Shown here in pieces: positions 38,430-46,595 of a stretch of DNA of 64,000 nt. The notes beneath the pieces are model-generated. The model did not search any database. It was not told the origin of the DNA and saw only the letters and a list, made by a program, of their open reading frames with translations. Where the stretch lies: NCBI GenBank assembly GCA_028285035.1, contig JANQQF010000047.1:106660-170659 (forward strand), given 5' to 3'. Within the stretch, counting starts at the first letter, position 1. Every line of letters begins with the position of its first letter. This stretch comes from Phycisphaerae bacterium. Its GTDB lineage: Bacteria; Chloroflexota; Anaerolineae; 4572-78; J111. The translations under genes and the position numbers were made by a program.

Positions 38430-39698
38430 ATGCCCAATGTTAATGAGGTGATCGAAGAGACCTTTCGGCAGGAGGCAGGTCGGGTTATTGCCACCCTGAT
38501 CGGCCTTGTAAAAGATTTTGATGTGGCAGAAGATGTGCTGCAAGATGCCTGTATGATGGCCTTGGAACGGTGGCCCAAAAAAGGTATTCCGCGCAATCCA
38601 GGGGCCTGGCTGACGACAACGGCCCGTCGTAAGGCTATTGACCGTTTTCGACGTGATAAAAATTTGGCTGAAAAAACAACAATTTTGCAGCAGCTGATTG
38701 AGCTAGATCAACATACCCCCGACGTTCCCCCAATTGATACCATTGCTGATGATAGACTCAAGTTGATTTTTACCTGTTGTCATCCTGCACTATCCATGGA
38801 GGCGCAAGTTGCGCTCACCCTCAAGACTTTAGGTGGTTTGACCACGCCAGAAATTGCTAAAGCATTTTTGGTCCCCGAAAAAACAATGGCCCAGCGTCTG
38901 GTGCGGGCAAAGCGAAAAATAAAACAGGCTGGGATTCCTTATCGTGTTCCTCCCATTGAATTGCTCCCCGAACGTATGGAGGCTGTCTTAGCTGTGATCT
39001 ACCTGATTTTTAACGAAGGTTATAGTGCTTCGGCTGGAGGTGGTTTGATTCGGCGTGATTTATGTGCAGAAGCTATTAGGCTGGCTCGTGTATTAATAAA
39101 TTTGTTGATAGAGAGTGTTGAATTAGTAGAGCAGCCAGAAGCTTTAGGATTACTTGCTTTGATGCTACTGCACGACTCACGACGATACGCTCGCCTTGAT
39201 GCCCAAGGTGGATTAGTGACACTTGAGTATCAAGATCGTTCTATATGGGATCAGGTCGCAATTCAGGAAGGGCTTTCTCTCTTGGATCGGGCACTTCAGA
39301 TGCGTCAGCCTGGACCCTATCAAATTCAGGCCGCCATCAGTGGTCTACACGCGCAAGCAAAGATCGCTACCGATACAGATTGGCCTCAAATCACGTTACT
39401 GTATGGCGAATTGCTTCGTCACAACCCCTCACCTATCGTTCAACTTAATGAGGCTGTGGCTCGGGCAATGGTGCATGGCCCCACAGTTGGGCTTGAACGT
39501 ATCGACCAAATTGGCATCCAACATGATTTGCAAGGCTATCATCTTTTTCACGCGGCCCGGGCCGATTTATTGCGTCGAGCTGAAGCTTGGTCTGAGGCCC
39601 GAGAGGCCTATCAGTGTGCTGCGCAACTGGCTCAGAACGATGTTGAACAAGCTTACTTACAGCGTCGGATTAAAGAGATTGAGACAAAAATGAAGTAA
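38430..39698 (+). CDS. ECF42-type RNA polymerase sigma factor with C-terminal TPR-like extension
   Basis: 422 residues. The N-terminal half has the sigma-2 region ([40 protein letters not shown]) and the sigma-4 region ([36 protein letters not shown]). The long C-terminal half (about 185-420) includes [17 protein letters not shown] and TPR-like helices ([20 protein letters not shown]), as in the ECF42 group, which lacks a classical anti-sigma factor and is linked to DGPF genes. Here two DGPF genes precede it. The stimulus is unknown. Confidence 0.92.
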   Translation: MPNVNEVIEETFRQEAGRVIATLIGLVKDFDVAEDVLQDACMMALERWPKKGIPRNPGAWLTTTARRKAIDRFRRDKNLAEKTTILQQLIELDQHTPDVPPIDTIADDRLKLIFTCCHPALSMEAQVALTLKTLGGLTTPEIAKAFLVPEKTMAQRLVRAKRKIKQAGIPYRVPPIELLPERMEAVLAVIYLIFNEGYSASAGGGLIRRDLCAEAIRLARVLINLLIESVELVEQPEALGLLALMLLHDSRRYARLDAQGGLVTLEYQDRSIWDQVAIQEGLSLLDRALQMRQPGPYQIQAAISGLHAQAKIATDTDWPQITLLYGELLRHNPSPIVQLNEAVARAMVHGPTVGLERIDQIGIQHDLQGYHLFHAARADLLRRAEAWSEAREAYQCAAQLAQNDVEQAYLQRRIKEIETKMK

Positions 39699-39723
39699 CA
39701 GACATTCCTGTCTCTCCAAAAAT

Positions 39724-39755
39724 AAAGAGCCATCAGCAATAGCTAATGGCTCTTT
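39724..39755. terminator. Bidirectional terminator-like hairpin
   Basis: AAAGAGCCATCAGC paired with GCTAATGGCTCTTT, lying between the convergent sigma factor gene (plus) and zinc-ribbon gene (minus). Runs of A and T at both ends suit termination in both directions. A closely related hairpin, GCCATTAGC/GCTAATGGC, follows the second zinc-ribbon copy at 41855. Confidence 0.65.
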
Positions 39756-39790
39756 GAAATTGTTAATTTAGTAAGAAATAAATCTATTTC

Positions 39791-40162
39791 TTATTGACAC
39801 TCTGCACACGGACACTCCATCCCACTGTCAATTTGGTTGTACGAAGCATTCCACATATGACCGTAGCGGCAAATCCAGTTGGTTTGAAAATCTCGATCAG
39901 GGGTGTTTGGCCCCAACCAACCGATTCGATGATCCTTCGCTAAATCGTGATATGCTTCGTCGGTACGGTGAGAGCGTTTATTACAGATTGGGCAACCGCC
40001 ACCTTTTTGAATGTTATTGTAAGGTGCATACCAAATACAACCTTTGGGGCGGCACTGCCAACCTGTTTTGTGCATTGTGCTTCGCACTTCAGGTCCGATC
40101 CAAGAGAACCCTCGGGCCTCTGCTAAAGCATGATATGATGATGGTGGATTACGCTTAGGCAT
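39791..40162 (-). CDS. Zinc-ribbon (DUF4379-like treble-clef) protein, copy 1
   Basis: 123 residues, ATG start. Two treble-clef-like units are visible: GWQCRPKGCIWYAPY followed by GGGCPICNKRSH, and NWICRYGHMWNASYNQIDSG followed by a Cys-rich end ECPCAECQ. The pattern WxCxxGHxW...GCPxC resembles probable zinc-ribbon families (DUF4379-like) often found near nucleases. Compared with copies 2 and 3, the first unit has an inserted Arg and a His-to-Cys change (CRPKGC instead of CPKGH), which may alter metal binding. The gene is part of an inverted duplication. Confidence 0.7.
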   Translation of the reverse strand: MPKRNPPSSYHALAEARGFSWIGPEVRSTMHKTGWQCRPKGCIWYAPYNNIQKGGGCPICNKRSHRTDEAYHDLAKDHRIGWLGPNTPDRDFQTNWICRYGHMWNASYNQIDSGMECPCAECQ

Positions 40163-40540
40163 TTTCTTCTTCCTATCTTTAATACTATAAGTTTTTTTAA
40201 TGTTTTTTGTTGCATAAGCTAGCTTGAATTAGTATAACTTTGCACAAGCTTTCGTTTATACTATTCACTTTTGCTGAATAGGCAAATAGTAAATTACTAT
40301 TTGGTAAAACCCAATAATATACTTAGTTAATTATGAGTGTATCCAAGTCAAATGGATATGATAAAAACACGCTTGGGCCGATTTGCTGTTGTGTAATACG
40401 CTTGGTTTAGTCTCGCCTCAGATTGAGGTAGATGTAATAGTCAGTGAGGCTTTGCCTGATATTTATTTTGAACACTGCGGCATATGGCCCCGTCCAGCAG
40501 TGGCTCGTTAAAATTGCTCGGCAGAATTAGCTGGTGAAAT
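40163..40540. other. Non-coding inner flank of the inverted duplication
   Basis: This 378-base AT-rich gap lies between the divergent-arm zinc-ribbon start and the end of the response regulator gene. Bases to about 40353 belong to the duplicated arm and presumably hold the zinc-ribbon promoter. From 40354 to 40540 there is unique sequence; short frames such as GIWPRPAVAR-type fragments are not convincing. No clear gene is seen. Confidence 0.4.
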
Positions 40541-41176
40541 TTAAAGTAATATCAGACCTAACCGGGTGGCCTGAACCACGGCTTCTGTTCGACTTTGGGC
40601 ACCAAGTTTGCCCATAATGGCATTGACGTGGAACTTCACTGTATGATCGCTGATTTCTAGCTGATGAGCAATTGCTTTGTTAGTGAGGCCTTCAGCAAGT
40701 AGCTGGAGCACCTCTGATTCTCGTGGAGTCAGATCCTCAATTAATTCATTTTGATCAAGACGCAAGTTTGGTAAGGCGAGGGCGTTGACAAAGGCTTCGT
40801 CAAGGATTATTAAATTTTTTGCGACGGCCATCAAGGCTGCGGATAAGGTTTCAGGTGTTGCATTTCGCAATAGCAGACCTCGCAACCCTATACCCCAGGC
40901 CTCTGCTACCAAAGTCTCATCAGGTAACAGAACCACAACGGGCCACTGTGCCTCAATGACCTCAGTTGTATTGGCTAACGCCTCTTCCGCATTCCACCCC
41001 AAATCCCATAAAATCACATCAGGTTGATACACCGCCAGATTAATGAGAGCGTTTGCATCACTGCTAATTTGACCAACAATCTGGCAGCCTGATTGTGTTT
41101 CTAATAATGTGGCTAGCCCAGCTCGACTGAGTGGGTCATCTGCAATAATTAGTGTTCGTAATTCCTCTTCGGTCAT
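40541..41176 (-). CDS. NarL/LuxR-family response regulator
   Basis: 211 residues, ATG start. Receiver domain at 1-120 (LRTLIIADDPLSRAGLATLL, phospho-acceptor Asp in VILWDLGWN near residue 58), then a LuxR-type HTH at about 148-205 (LTPRESEVLQLLAEGLTNKA, LEISDHTVKFHVNAIMGKLG). No histidine kinase gene is adjacent, so it is an orphan within this window. It is bracketed by the inverted zinc-ribbon duplication. Confidence 0.93.
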   Translation of the reverse strand: MTEEELRTLIIADDPLSRAGLATLLETQSGCQIVGQISSDANALINLAVYQPDVILWDLGWNAEEALANTTEVIEAQWPVVVLLPDETLVAEAWGIGLRGLLLRNATPETLSAALMAVAKNLIILDEAFVNALALPNLRLDQNELIEDLTPRESEVLQLLAEGLTNKAIAHQLEISDHTVKFHVNAIMGKLGAQSRTEAVVQATRLGLILL

Positions 41177-41247
41177 TCGCCGTATTTTACCAGTCTTTGA
41201 ATTGTAACATTTTAGCTAAGGGTTTCTCACAAGAAAATATTATACTA

Positions 41248-41880
41248 ATTTGACTTGGATGTACTTAAAATAAACTAAGTAGGTTTCTAGATTTTACCAA
41301 ATAGCAATTTACTATTTGCCTATTCAGCAAAAATGAATATATAATAGTATATATCAGTGCTTATACAACGTTATACTAGTTCAACTTAACTATTGCAACA
41401 AAAAAACGTTAAAAAATTTATAGTATTAAAGATAGGAAGAAGAAAATGCCTAAACGTAATCCACCAACATCATATCATGCTTTAGCTGAGGGACGAGGGT
41501 TCTCTTGGATCGGACCTGAAGTGCGAAGCACTATGCATAAAACTGGCTGGCAGTGTGTTAGTAGTCACATTTGGTACGCCCCTTATAACAATATCCAAAA
41601 AGGTGGTGGCTGTCCAATCTGTAACAAGCGCTCTCACCGCACCGATGAGGCATATCACGATTTGGCAAAGGATAATCGAATTGGTTGGTTGGGGCCAAAT
41701 ACACCTGAGCGTGATTTCCAAACTAACTGGATTTGCCGCTACGGTCACTCTTGGACTGCCTCGTACAATCAAATTGATAGTGGGATGGGCTGTCCAGCGT
41801 GTGAATTAGATGAAATGGGAATGACTGGATAAGTCATTCAGGAAACTTAATGAAGCCATTAGCAATCGCTAATGGCTTTT
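41248..41880. repeat. Right arm of the inverted duplication
   Basis: Inverted counterpart of 39724-40353, containing the second zinc-ribbon gene, its upstream region and a terminator hairpin. The innermost shared word is ATTTGACTTGG at 41248-41258. The non-coding parts of the arms are less similar than the coding parts, pointing to an old duplication under selection for the protein. Confidence 0.75.
41446..41832 (+). CDS. Zinc-ribbon (DUF4379-like treble-clef) protein, copy 2
   Basis: 128 residues, ATG start after AGGAAGAAGAAA. It is nearly identical to copy 1 over most of its length (MPKRNPPTSYHALAEGRGFS, GGGCPICNKRSHRTDEAYHD). The first metal unit reads CVSSHIW and the second CRYGHSW ... 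GMGCPACE, so both keep the Cys/His spacing. Function unknown; such domains usually bind nucleic acid or protein. Confidence 0.75.
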   Translation: MPKRNPPTSYHALAEGRGFSWIGPEVRSTMHKTGWQCVSSHIWYAPYNNIQKGGGCPICNKRSHRTDEAYHDLAKDNRIGWLGPNTPERDFQTNWICRYGHSWTASYNQIDSGMGCPACELDEMGMTG

Positions 41881-41881
41881 T
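41855..41881 (+). terminator. Rho-independent terminator after zinc-ribbon copy 2
   Basis: Perfect stem GCCATTAGC / GCTAATGGC with loop AATC, followed by TTTTT. It lies 22 bases after the stop codon of copy 2. Confidence 0.75.
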
Positions 41882-42019
41882 ATGTTGATATTTCATCACC
41901 AGCGTGTCGATAGGTTTGTTGATTTGATTGAAAGTATTGACGAGAGTGTTCGACGGCGACGTGATGTAACCTTTCCCGACCATGCCCCAGTTTTCGCCCG
42001 ATTTAGCCTACCTGAATAG
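41882..42019 (+). pseudogene. C-terminal fragment of an endonuclease/exonuclease/phosphatase-family gene
   Basis: A 45-codon frame (VDRFVDLIESIDESVRRRRD, then FPDHAPVFARFSLPE and a stop) whose end resembles the terminal SDHxPV motif of endonuclease/exonuclease/phosphatase-family proteins, where the Asp-His pair is catalytic. Everything upstream of it has been replaced by the zinc-ribbon copy and its terminator. Best read as a remnant left by a rearrangement; the identification rests on a short stretch. Confidence 0.4.
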
Positions 42020-42124
42020 CTGATTTTGATTTTATTGCGTGTTCAAGGAAACTTAACAATGCATTTGGATATTTATGCAACACATGTTAAAATTCAGTAA
42101 AAATGTTAGTGAAAGGATGTTTAC

Positions 42125-42490
42125 ATGCCTAGACGCAATAAGCCGGACCATTATCATACAATGGCCAAGGAACGAGGGATTACTTGGTTGGAGCAAATAC
42201 CCAAGAGTGTAATGCAGAAAACAGGTTGGCAGTGCCCCAAAGGCCACATTTGGTATGCGCCCTATAACAACATTCAAAAAGGTGGTGGCTGCCCAATTTG
42301 TAACAAGCGCTCACACCGCACTGACGATGCCTATCATAATTTAGCCAAAGATAAAAACCTTGGTTGGCTGGGGCCAAACACCCCTGAACGAACTTTGCCA
42401 ACGAACTGGGTCTGCAGTTACGGTCATATGTGGAATGCGTCCTTTGAAGAAATCGCCGCTGATCAGCATTGCCCCATTTGTGGTGAGTAG
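42125..42490 (+). CDS. Zinc-ribbon (DUF4379-like treble-clef) protein, copy 3
   Basis: 121 residues, ATG start after GAAAGGATGTTTAC. Two units: GWQCPKGHIWYAPYNNIQKG with GGCPICNKRSH, and NWVCSYGHMWNASFEEIA with QHCPICGE. It has the cleanest Cys/His spacing of the three copies and is more diverged from copies 1 and 2 (RRNKPDHYHTMAKERGITWL), so it is probably an older paralogue in direct orientation to copy 2. Confidence 0.75.
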   Translation: MPRRNKPDHYHTMAKERGITWLEQIPKSVMQKTGWQCPKGHIWYAPYNNIQKGGGCPICNKRSHRTDDAYHNLAKDKNLGWLGPNTPERTLPTNWVCSYGHMWNASFEEIAADQHCPICGE

Positions 42491-42512
42491 CTGTTAGAGT
42501 ATATTATAGTTG

Positions 42513-42557
42513 AGTAAAAACGGACCTGTTTAGTTTATTAAAAAGTCCGTTTTTACT
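42513..42557 (+). terminator. Hairpin after zinc-ribbon copy 3
   Basis: Perfect 13-base stem AGTAAAAACGGAC / GTCCGTTTTTACT with a 19-base loop, 22 bases after the stop. The T-run is inside the stem, so termination efficiency is uncertain. Confidence 0.5.
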
Positions 42558-42587
42558 GGTTATAAAAAATTTAAACTAACACCCCGA

Positions 42588-42618
42588 GAAAAGGACATAC
42601 GTCCTTTTCTTTTTTTTT
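42588..42618 (+). terminator. Strong rho-independent terminator
   Basis: Stem GAAAAGGAC / GTCCTTTTC with loop ATAC followed by a run of T. It insulates the transporter gene downstream from the zinc-ribbon gene. Confidence 0.8.
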
Positions 42619-42673
42619 AGGTCGCTCTATAGTTTTGAGATTAAATAAGCTACCTGGAAGGGGATATGTCTAA

Positions 42674-43111
42674 ATGTTTGCTATTGGGTTGACTGTTCTG
42701 ATTGGAATTATTGGGGGCATTGCAGTGGGGCTGCAGTCACCTCTGGCTGGGGCGATGAGTCAACGTGTCGGCGGGGCAGCTAGTAGTTTTATCGTACATC
42801 TCAGTGGCACCATTTTATCAGCAATGCTATTATTGGCACGGGGTGGCGAACAAATCCAAAATTGGCGTAGTCTCTCCTGGCTAATGTTAGGGTCAGGTAT
42901 TTTCGGCGTGATTCTTTATCTAACCATTAGTCATACCCTGCCCAGACTCGGGGCTACTTCGGCTATTGCCTTAATCATCATCGGGCAGTTAGCGATGGGG
43001 ATGGTCATTGATCAATTTGGTTTGTTTGGTGTTCCTGTACGCTCAATTGATACTTGGCGGGTGATAGCCGTAATGTTTTTAGTAGTTGGTGGCTATTTGA
43101 TGATTAAATAA
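42674..43111 (+). CDS. DMT-superfamily small membrane protein (DUF606/YdcZ-like)
   Basis: 145 residues, ATG start after GGAAGGGGATATGTCTAA. Four to five hydrophobic helices (LTVLIGIIGGIAVGLQSPLA, VIAVMFLVVGGYLMIK). The pattern QSPLAGAMSQRVGGAASSFI and LPRLGATSAIALIIIGQLAM matches the DUF606 half-size members of the drug/metabolite transporter superfamily. These usually work as dimers or pairs; the substrate is unknown. The TIM-barrel gene follows by 23 bases. Confidence 0.85.
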   Translation: MFAIGLTVLIGIIGGIAVGLQSPLAGAMSQRVGGAASSFIVHLSGTILSAMLLLARGGEQIQNWRSLSWLMLGSGIFGVILYLTISHTLPRLGATSAIALIIIGQLAMGMVIDQFGLFGVPVRSIDTWRVIAVMFLVVGGYLMIK

Positions 43112-43134
43112 TTTTAGTGGATCAGGAGGAAGAA

Positions 43135-43968
43135 ATGATACAAATTGCAACATCATCTTGGACCTTACACGGCACCTTGGGGCAAGTTTGGTATGAACCG
43201 GATGGGCAAGAGAGAATGATTAGTAAGGTTGGGACGCCCGATCAAGCGATGCCGCTTTTAGCCTTACCCGCTTTTGTTGCTAAGGATGGTATCAAGATTT
43301 TGGAAATCACTCATTTCCACTTTCCCCGCACCGATGACAGTTACCTGACTGAGCTTAAGGCTGCCTTGGCTGAGGCGGGTGTTGTGCTGGCTAACCTTTT
43401 GGTTGATACCGGTAACCTCTCAAGCCCCGATGATGAAGCGTGGCAGGCAGATATTGAAATGGTGAAGGGATGGCAAAATGTTGCTGCGAAGTTGGGGGCA
43501 GGTGGGGTCCGCATTGATTGTGGCTTTGAGCCGCCAACGGCTGAGTCACGCGCTCGCAGTGCCACGGCCCTACAACAACTCGCCGAATATGGGGCCGCGC
43601 TTGGGTTGACCACAACCACTGAAAATTGGAAAGCGACTAGTCAAGAGCCAGCCGACTTATTTGATATTATGAGCCAAGTTGACCATCCACTTAAGCTGTG
43701 CGTTGATTTTGGTAATGCGGCTAAAACTGCTGATAAATATGACACATTGGAAAAACTGTTGCCATACAGCAATTCCCTTCATTGTAAAGGGGTTTTTCAG
43801 GATAATGTGTTAGATCTTCAGGAGTTTCAACAATGTCTAAAGATTGTTAAAGATGCCAATTTTATCGGACATATTGCCTTGATTTATGATGGTTATGATA
43901 ATGAGTGGGACAAGACTTTGACATTAAAAAGAGAGGTCGAGACATTTTTTGACCTCAATGGCAATTGA
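43135..43968 (+). CDS. Sugar phosphate isomerase/epimerase-like TIM-barrel protein
   Basis: 277 residues from the ATG at 43135, placed by the ribosome site AGGAGGAAG; an in-frame upstream codon at 43117 is less likely. LEITHFHFPRTDDSYLTELK, GGVRIDCGFEPPT, TTTENWKATSQEPADLFDIM and LKLCVDFGNAAKTADKYDTL suit the AP-endonuclease-family-2 xylose-isomerase-like fold with metal-binding Glu, Asp and His. The substrate is unknown. It is probably co-transcribed with the DUF606 transporter. Confidence 0.8.
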   Translation: MIQIATSSWTLHGTLGQVWYEPDGQERMISKVGTPDQAMPLLALPAFVAKDGIKILEITHFHFPRTDDSYLTELKAALAEAGVVLANLLVDTGNLSSPDDEAWQADIEMVKGWQNVAAKLGAGGVRIDCGFEPPTAESRARSATALQQLAEYGAALGLTTTTENWKATSQEPADLFDIMSQVDHPLKLCVDFGNAAKTADKYDTLEKLLPYSNSLHCKGVFQDNVLDLQEFQQCLKIVKDANFIGHIALIYDGYDNEWDKTLTLKREVETFFDLNGN

Positions 43969-43970
43969 TT

Positions 43971-45548
43971 TTACCCCACTTTATAAAACGTTTGGACTTC
44001 CTGAATAAACGAGGCTTGATCCATCTCGCTCATCCGGCGATGACTGGCCACTCGCCGGGCAAGTAACTCAGCCAGATTTGGCTCAACCGCAAAAACTTCG
44101 CGCATCATCGGAACCGTGATTTCAACCAACTCACTTTCAATGACTGCTTTGGGGGCTGGGCTGTTGGTAAATTGGCCAGTGAGCATGTTGACTTCGCCAA
44201 AGAAATGCCCATCGGCAATTTCCTTGGCCGGAAACTTTGGCCCCAGTTGAATAAATGTTTCACGCTCAAGTTCATTAGGGATGTCTGCAGCCAGAATACG
44301 ATACAGATGGTAGGGATCAATCGTTTCCTTTGAAGCGGTCTTCACCAGATAATCAGCGACTGGCCCAACATACTCGGCAAATTGATGCCGGACTTGATCA
44401 AGAACCTCTGGATCCCAATAGCTTTGTAAATTGCCATTACGATAATCTTCTAATCGTGTTTCGGTCTCTAATGGGACGCTGACGATGCCCCGACGAACAA
44501 TAAACATCGCGGGTTGGGCTCGCTGGTCGATATGCTCCCCCGGTGAGTAGATTAGTCGTATCGCCTGTTTTGCCAAAAGATGATAAACAGAATCTGATAA
44601 CCCTGCGAGAATGGGTGTGGCGGCAAAAAGCGTGATTAAATCGGTTTCAGGCAAGAGCGTGGCCTGATGGGACCGTAGGAGTGGAACTTTAAAGCTGTCG
44701 ACGCTACCTTCGATTGAGGCAGGGGCTGGAATACCAGCCCGGGCGAGGGCATACCAAACTCGCTCGAGCACCCGAGCCTGAGTTCGGTCAAATGACTCAT
44801 CAATCATTGTGTAGAAGCGTAATTTGTAGTGTAGCGCGCTTTGATCAGCGGCAAATTGGTGCAGTAAAATTTCAGGTGGTTTGTGATGTAACACCTCTTT
44901 GATTTCTGAGGTTGCTTTAGAGACTGCTTCAATAACTTGATGAGGGGGCGTGTCGATAGGGGCGCTAAAATCAACGGACAGCCGAAATGGCTCCTTCGCT
45001 AAAAAGACTCGTATCGGGCTTTGCGCCAGAATATTGTTGGGCACGCTTAAAATGGTGTTATCAGTCCTGCGCACCGCAATCGCCCGCCAGGTCAGTGACT
45101 CAACGCGGCCAAAATTATCTCCAAACTCTAGCCAGTCGCCGATGGTGAAAGGTTGATGAACCTGCACAGATAATCCCTCAAACAAATTCCCCAGCGTGGC
45201 CTGTAGGGCAAAACCGATAACCGCAGTCAATAATGCAGAGGTGGTCAACAAGGCGGCGACATTAGCGTCAAGAACATAATACATATTGAGAATTAGCGTG
45301 ATCCCAAAAACGAGAATGGCAATCACTAAGCGGAGTAAGTCGGAGGGAGTTTTGCCACTGAGGCGCGTAAACAACACATCAATCACCAGATAGCTAATCA
45401 GACGAACCAGTACGACGCTCCCGCTTAAAATCATAAAAAAGAGGAGGTACTGCCGCAGTTCCGGTGTGCTTAAATCGGGTCGATTGAGTATAAAGTTGTA
45501 CACAAGCGCTAAAAGTGCGGTTACAACAATGAAAATTAGAGCAAGCAT
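43971..45548 (-). CDS. MscS-type mechanosensitive channel with a cyclic-nucleotide-binding-type domain
   Basis: 525 residues, ATG start. Four N-terminal membrane helices; pore helix and beta domain in LTAVIGFALQATLGNLFEGL and QPFTIGDWLEFGDNFGRVES, then WRAIAVRRTDNTILSVPNNI, as in MscS. The C-terminal ~220 residues begin as a cNMP-binding domain (FAATPILAGLSDSVYHLLAK, YSPGEHIDQRAQPAMFIVRR), are interrupted by a ~75-residue insert (YVGPVADYLVKTASKETIDP), and resume with DGHFFGEVNMLTGQ. It follows the Tll0287-like sensor gene by four bases and is surely co-transcribed with it. It may release osmolytes under ligand control (inference). Confidence 0.88.
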   Translation of the reverse strand: MLALIFIVVTALLALVYNFILNRPDLSTPELRQYLLFFMILSGSVVLVRLISYLVIDVLFTRLSGKTPSDLLRLVIAILVFGITLILNMYYVLDANVAALLTTSALLTAVIGFALQATLGNLFEGLSVQVHQPFTIGDWLEFGDNFGRVESLTWRAIAVRRTDNTILSVPNNILAQSPIRVFLAKEPFRLSVDFSAPIDTPPHQVIEAVSKATSEIKEVLHHKPPEILLHQFAADQSALHYKLRFYTMIDESFDRTQARVLERVWYALARAGIPAPASIEGSVDSFKVPLLRSHQATLLPETDLITLFAATPILAGLSDSVYHLLAKQAIRLIYSPGEHIDQRAQPAMFIVRRGIVSVPLETETRLEDYRNGNLQSYWDPEVLDQVRHQFAEYVGPVADYLVKTASKETIDPYHLYRILAADIPNELERETFIQLGPKFPAKEIADGHFFGEVNMLTGQFTNSPAPKAVIESELVEITVPMMREVFAVEPNLAELLARRVASHRRMSEMDQASFIQEVQTFYKVG

Positions 45549-45552
45549 AGTG

Positions 45553-46431
45553 CTACTCCTGACGTTCGGTGATGCTTAATAATTTGTCAAGGCTGCGACG
45601 TAGACGATTGATCCCCCGCTCAAGCTGCCCAACCTCATCTTGGCGAACGGCTGGAAATTCTTCTGGACTGAGATCACCTTTGCTATAACGATCAACCGCA
45701 ACGGCTAATGAATGAAGTGGCTGGATAAACATACGGCTCAATAGGATGTTAAGCGCAATTAGAGCTAGAGCAAAGACGCTGACCAGTGAAATCACGAGAT
45801 TGAGCGTGCTTTCTTGGGCTCTTTGGGTGGCTAGATCTGTGGGGACAGTCATAATTTGTGCACCAACTACCTCATCCATCTGCCAGCCAAACCCGTTGTC
45901 CGAACCGTAGAGATCAATCATGCTTTGTGGGGCCGCATCTGGGGTGCTATGGCAGGCTAAACAAGCTTCATTTGTGATGCGAATAGGGCGGGCGAGATAA
46001 AACACCTCGTCGCCTCCAATCGTTCTATCCCCAGTCACCTGTTTGAGGGAGGCATCACTGATAAATTGCTGAATAACATCAACCTCCCAAGAGTTAGCTA
46101 AATCACGCGGATTGGTAGGATTGAGAGCGGCTTCACGATAGGAAAATTCGGGAAACTCTTCCTTAAAAATAAGAAATGTTTCCTGAGCAGCGTACGATGG
46201 AACAGTTTGTGGCAAAAATTCAACCTCATTTTGCTCGCTAATCAGTGGTCGCACCTGCTCGACTGTATAACTCCGGGTTGATAGGGTCAGGCTGAGTAAC
46301 ACTTCGGAATCCCATAACATTTGTTCGCGTGCCTGCTGAAACTCAGCGACAAAGGATAAACCTGTGGTTACCAATAGGCCTACTCCAAAAATTAGAATAA
46401 AGGCCAGATTGACTTTATAACGAAGGTTCAT
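45553..46431 (-). CDS. Tll0287-like (DUF3365) haem-binding sensor with HAMP domain
   Basis: 292 residues, ATG start. Transmembrane helix at about 9-29, an extracytoplasmic DUF3365/Tll0287-like sensor with one c-type haem site CLACH (C157, C160, H161), a second membrane helix at about 210-232, and a HAMP domain (SRMFIQPLHSLAVAVDRYSK, LERGINRLRRSLDKLL) at the end. There is no kinase, cyclase or methyl-accepting output domain, so it must signal by contact. The only co-transcribed partner is the MscS-type channel, four bases downstream. Confidence 0.9.
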   Translation of the reverse strand: MNLRYKVNLAFILIFGVGLLVTTGLSFVAEFQQAREQMLWDSEVLLSLTLSTRSYTVEQVRPLISEQNEVEFLPQTVPSYAAQETFLIFKEEFPEFSYREAALNPTNPRDLANSWEVDVIQQFISDASLKQVTGDRTIGGDEVFYLARPIRITNEACLACHSTPDAAPQSMIDLYGSDNGFGWQMDEVVGAQIMTVPTDLATQRAQESTLNLVISLVSVFALALIALNILLSRMFIQPLHSLAVAVDRYSKGDLSPEEFPAVRQDEVGQLERGINRLRRSLDKLLSITERQE

Positions 46432-46595
46432 TGTTACCTCCCATAGATGATCCCACTTTTAATTTTTTGAGATAAATCGATTGTAACTGAGAATAGGACC
46501 AATTGATATGCCGCTTCAGTCCTAGTAAGAAAGTAGTATTTTTTTAGAGGAGTTTATCCCACCTATCCAATTAGATAAGTGGGATAATGGGGAAG

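Larger units (their letters stand above)
39724..40353. repeat. Left arm of an inverted duplication
   Basis: The segment from the terminator hairpin through the zinc-ribbon gene and its upstream region recurs in inverted orientation at about 41248-41880. Matching upstream words include GCTGAATAGGCAAATAGTAA, CTATTTGGTAAAA and CCAAGTCAAAT, in the same order. The arms have diverged by substitutions and small indels; the end coordinates are approximate. The arms flank about 890 bases carrying the response regulator. Confidence 0.75.
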
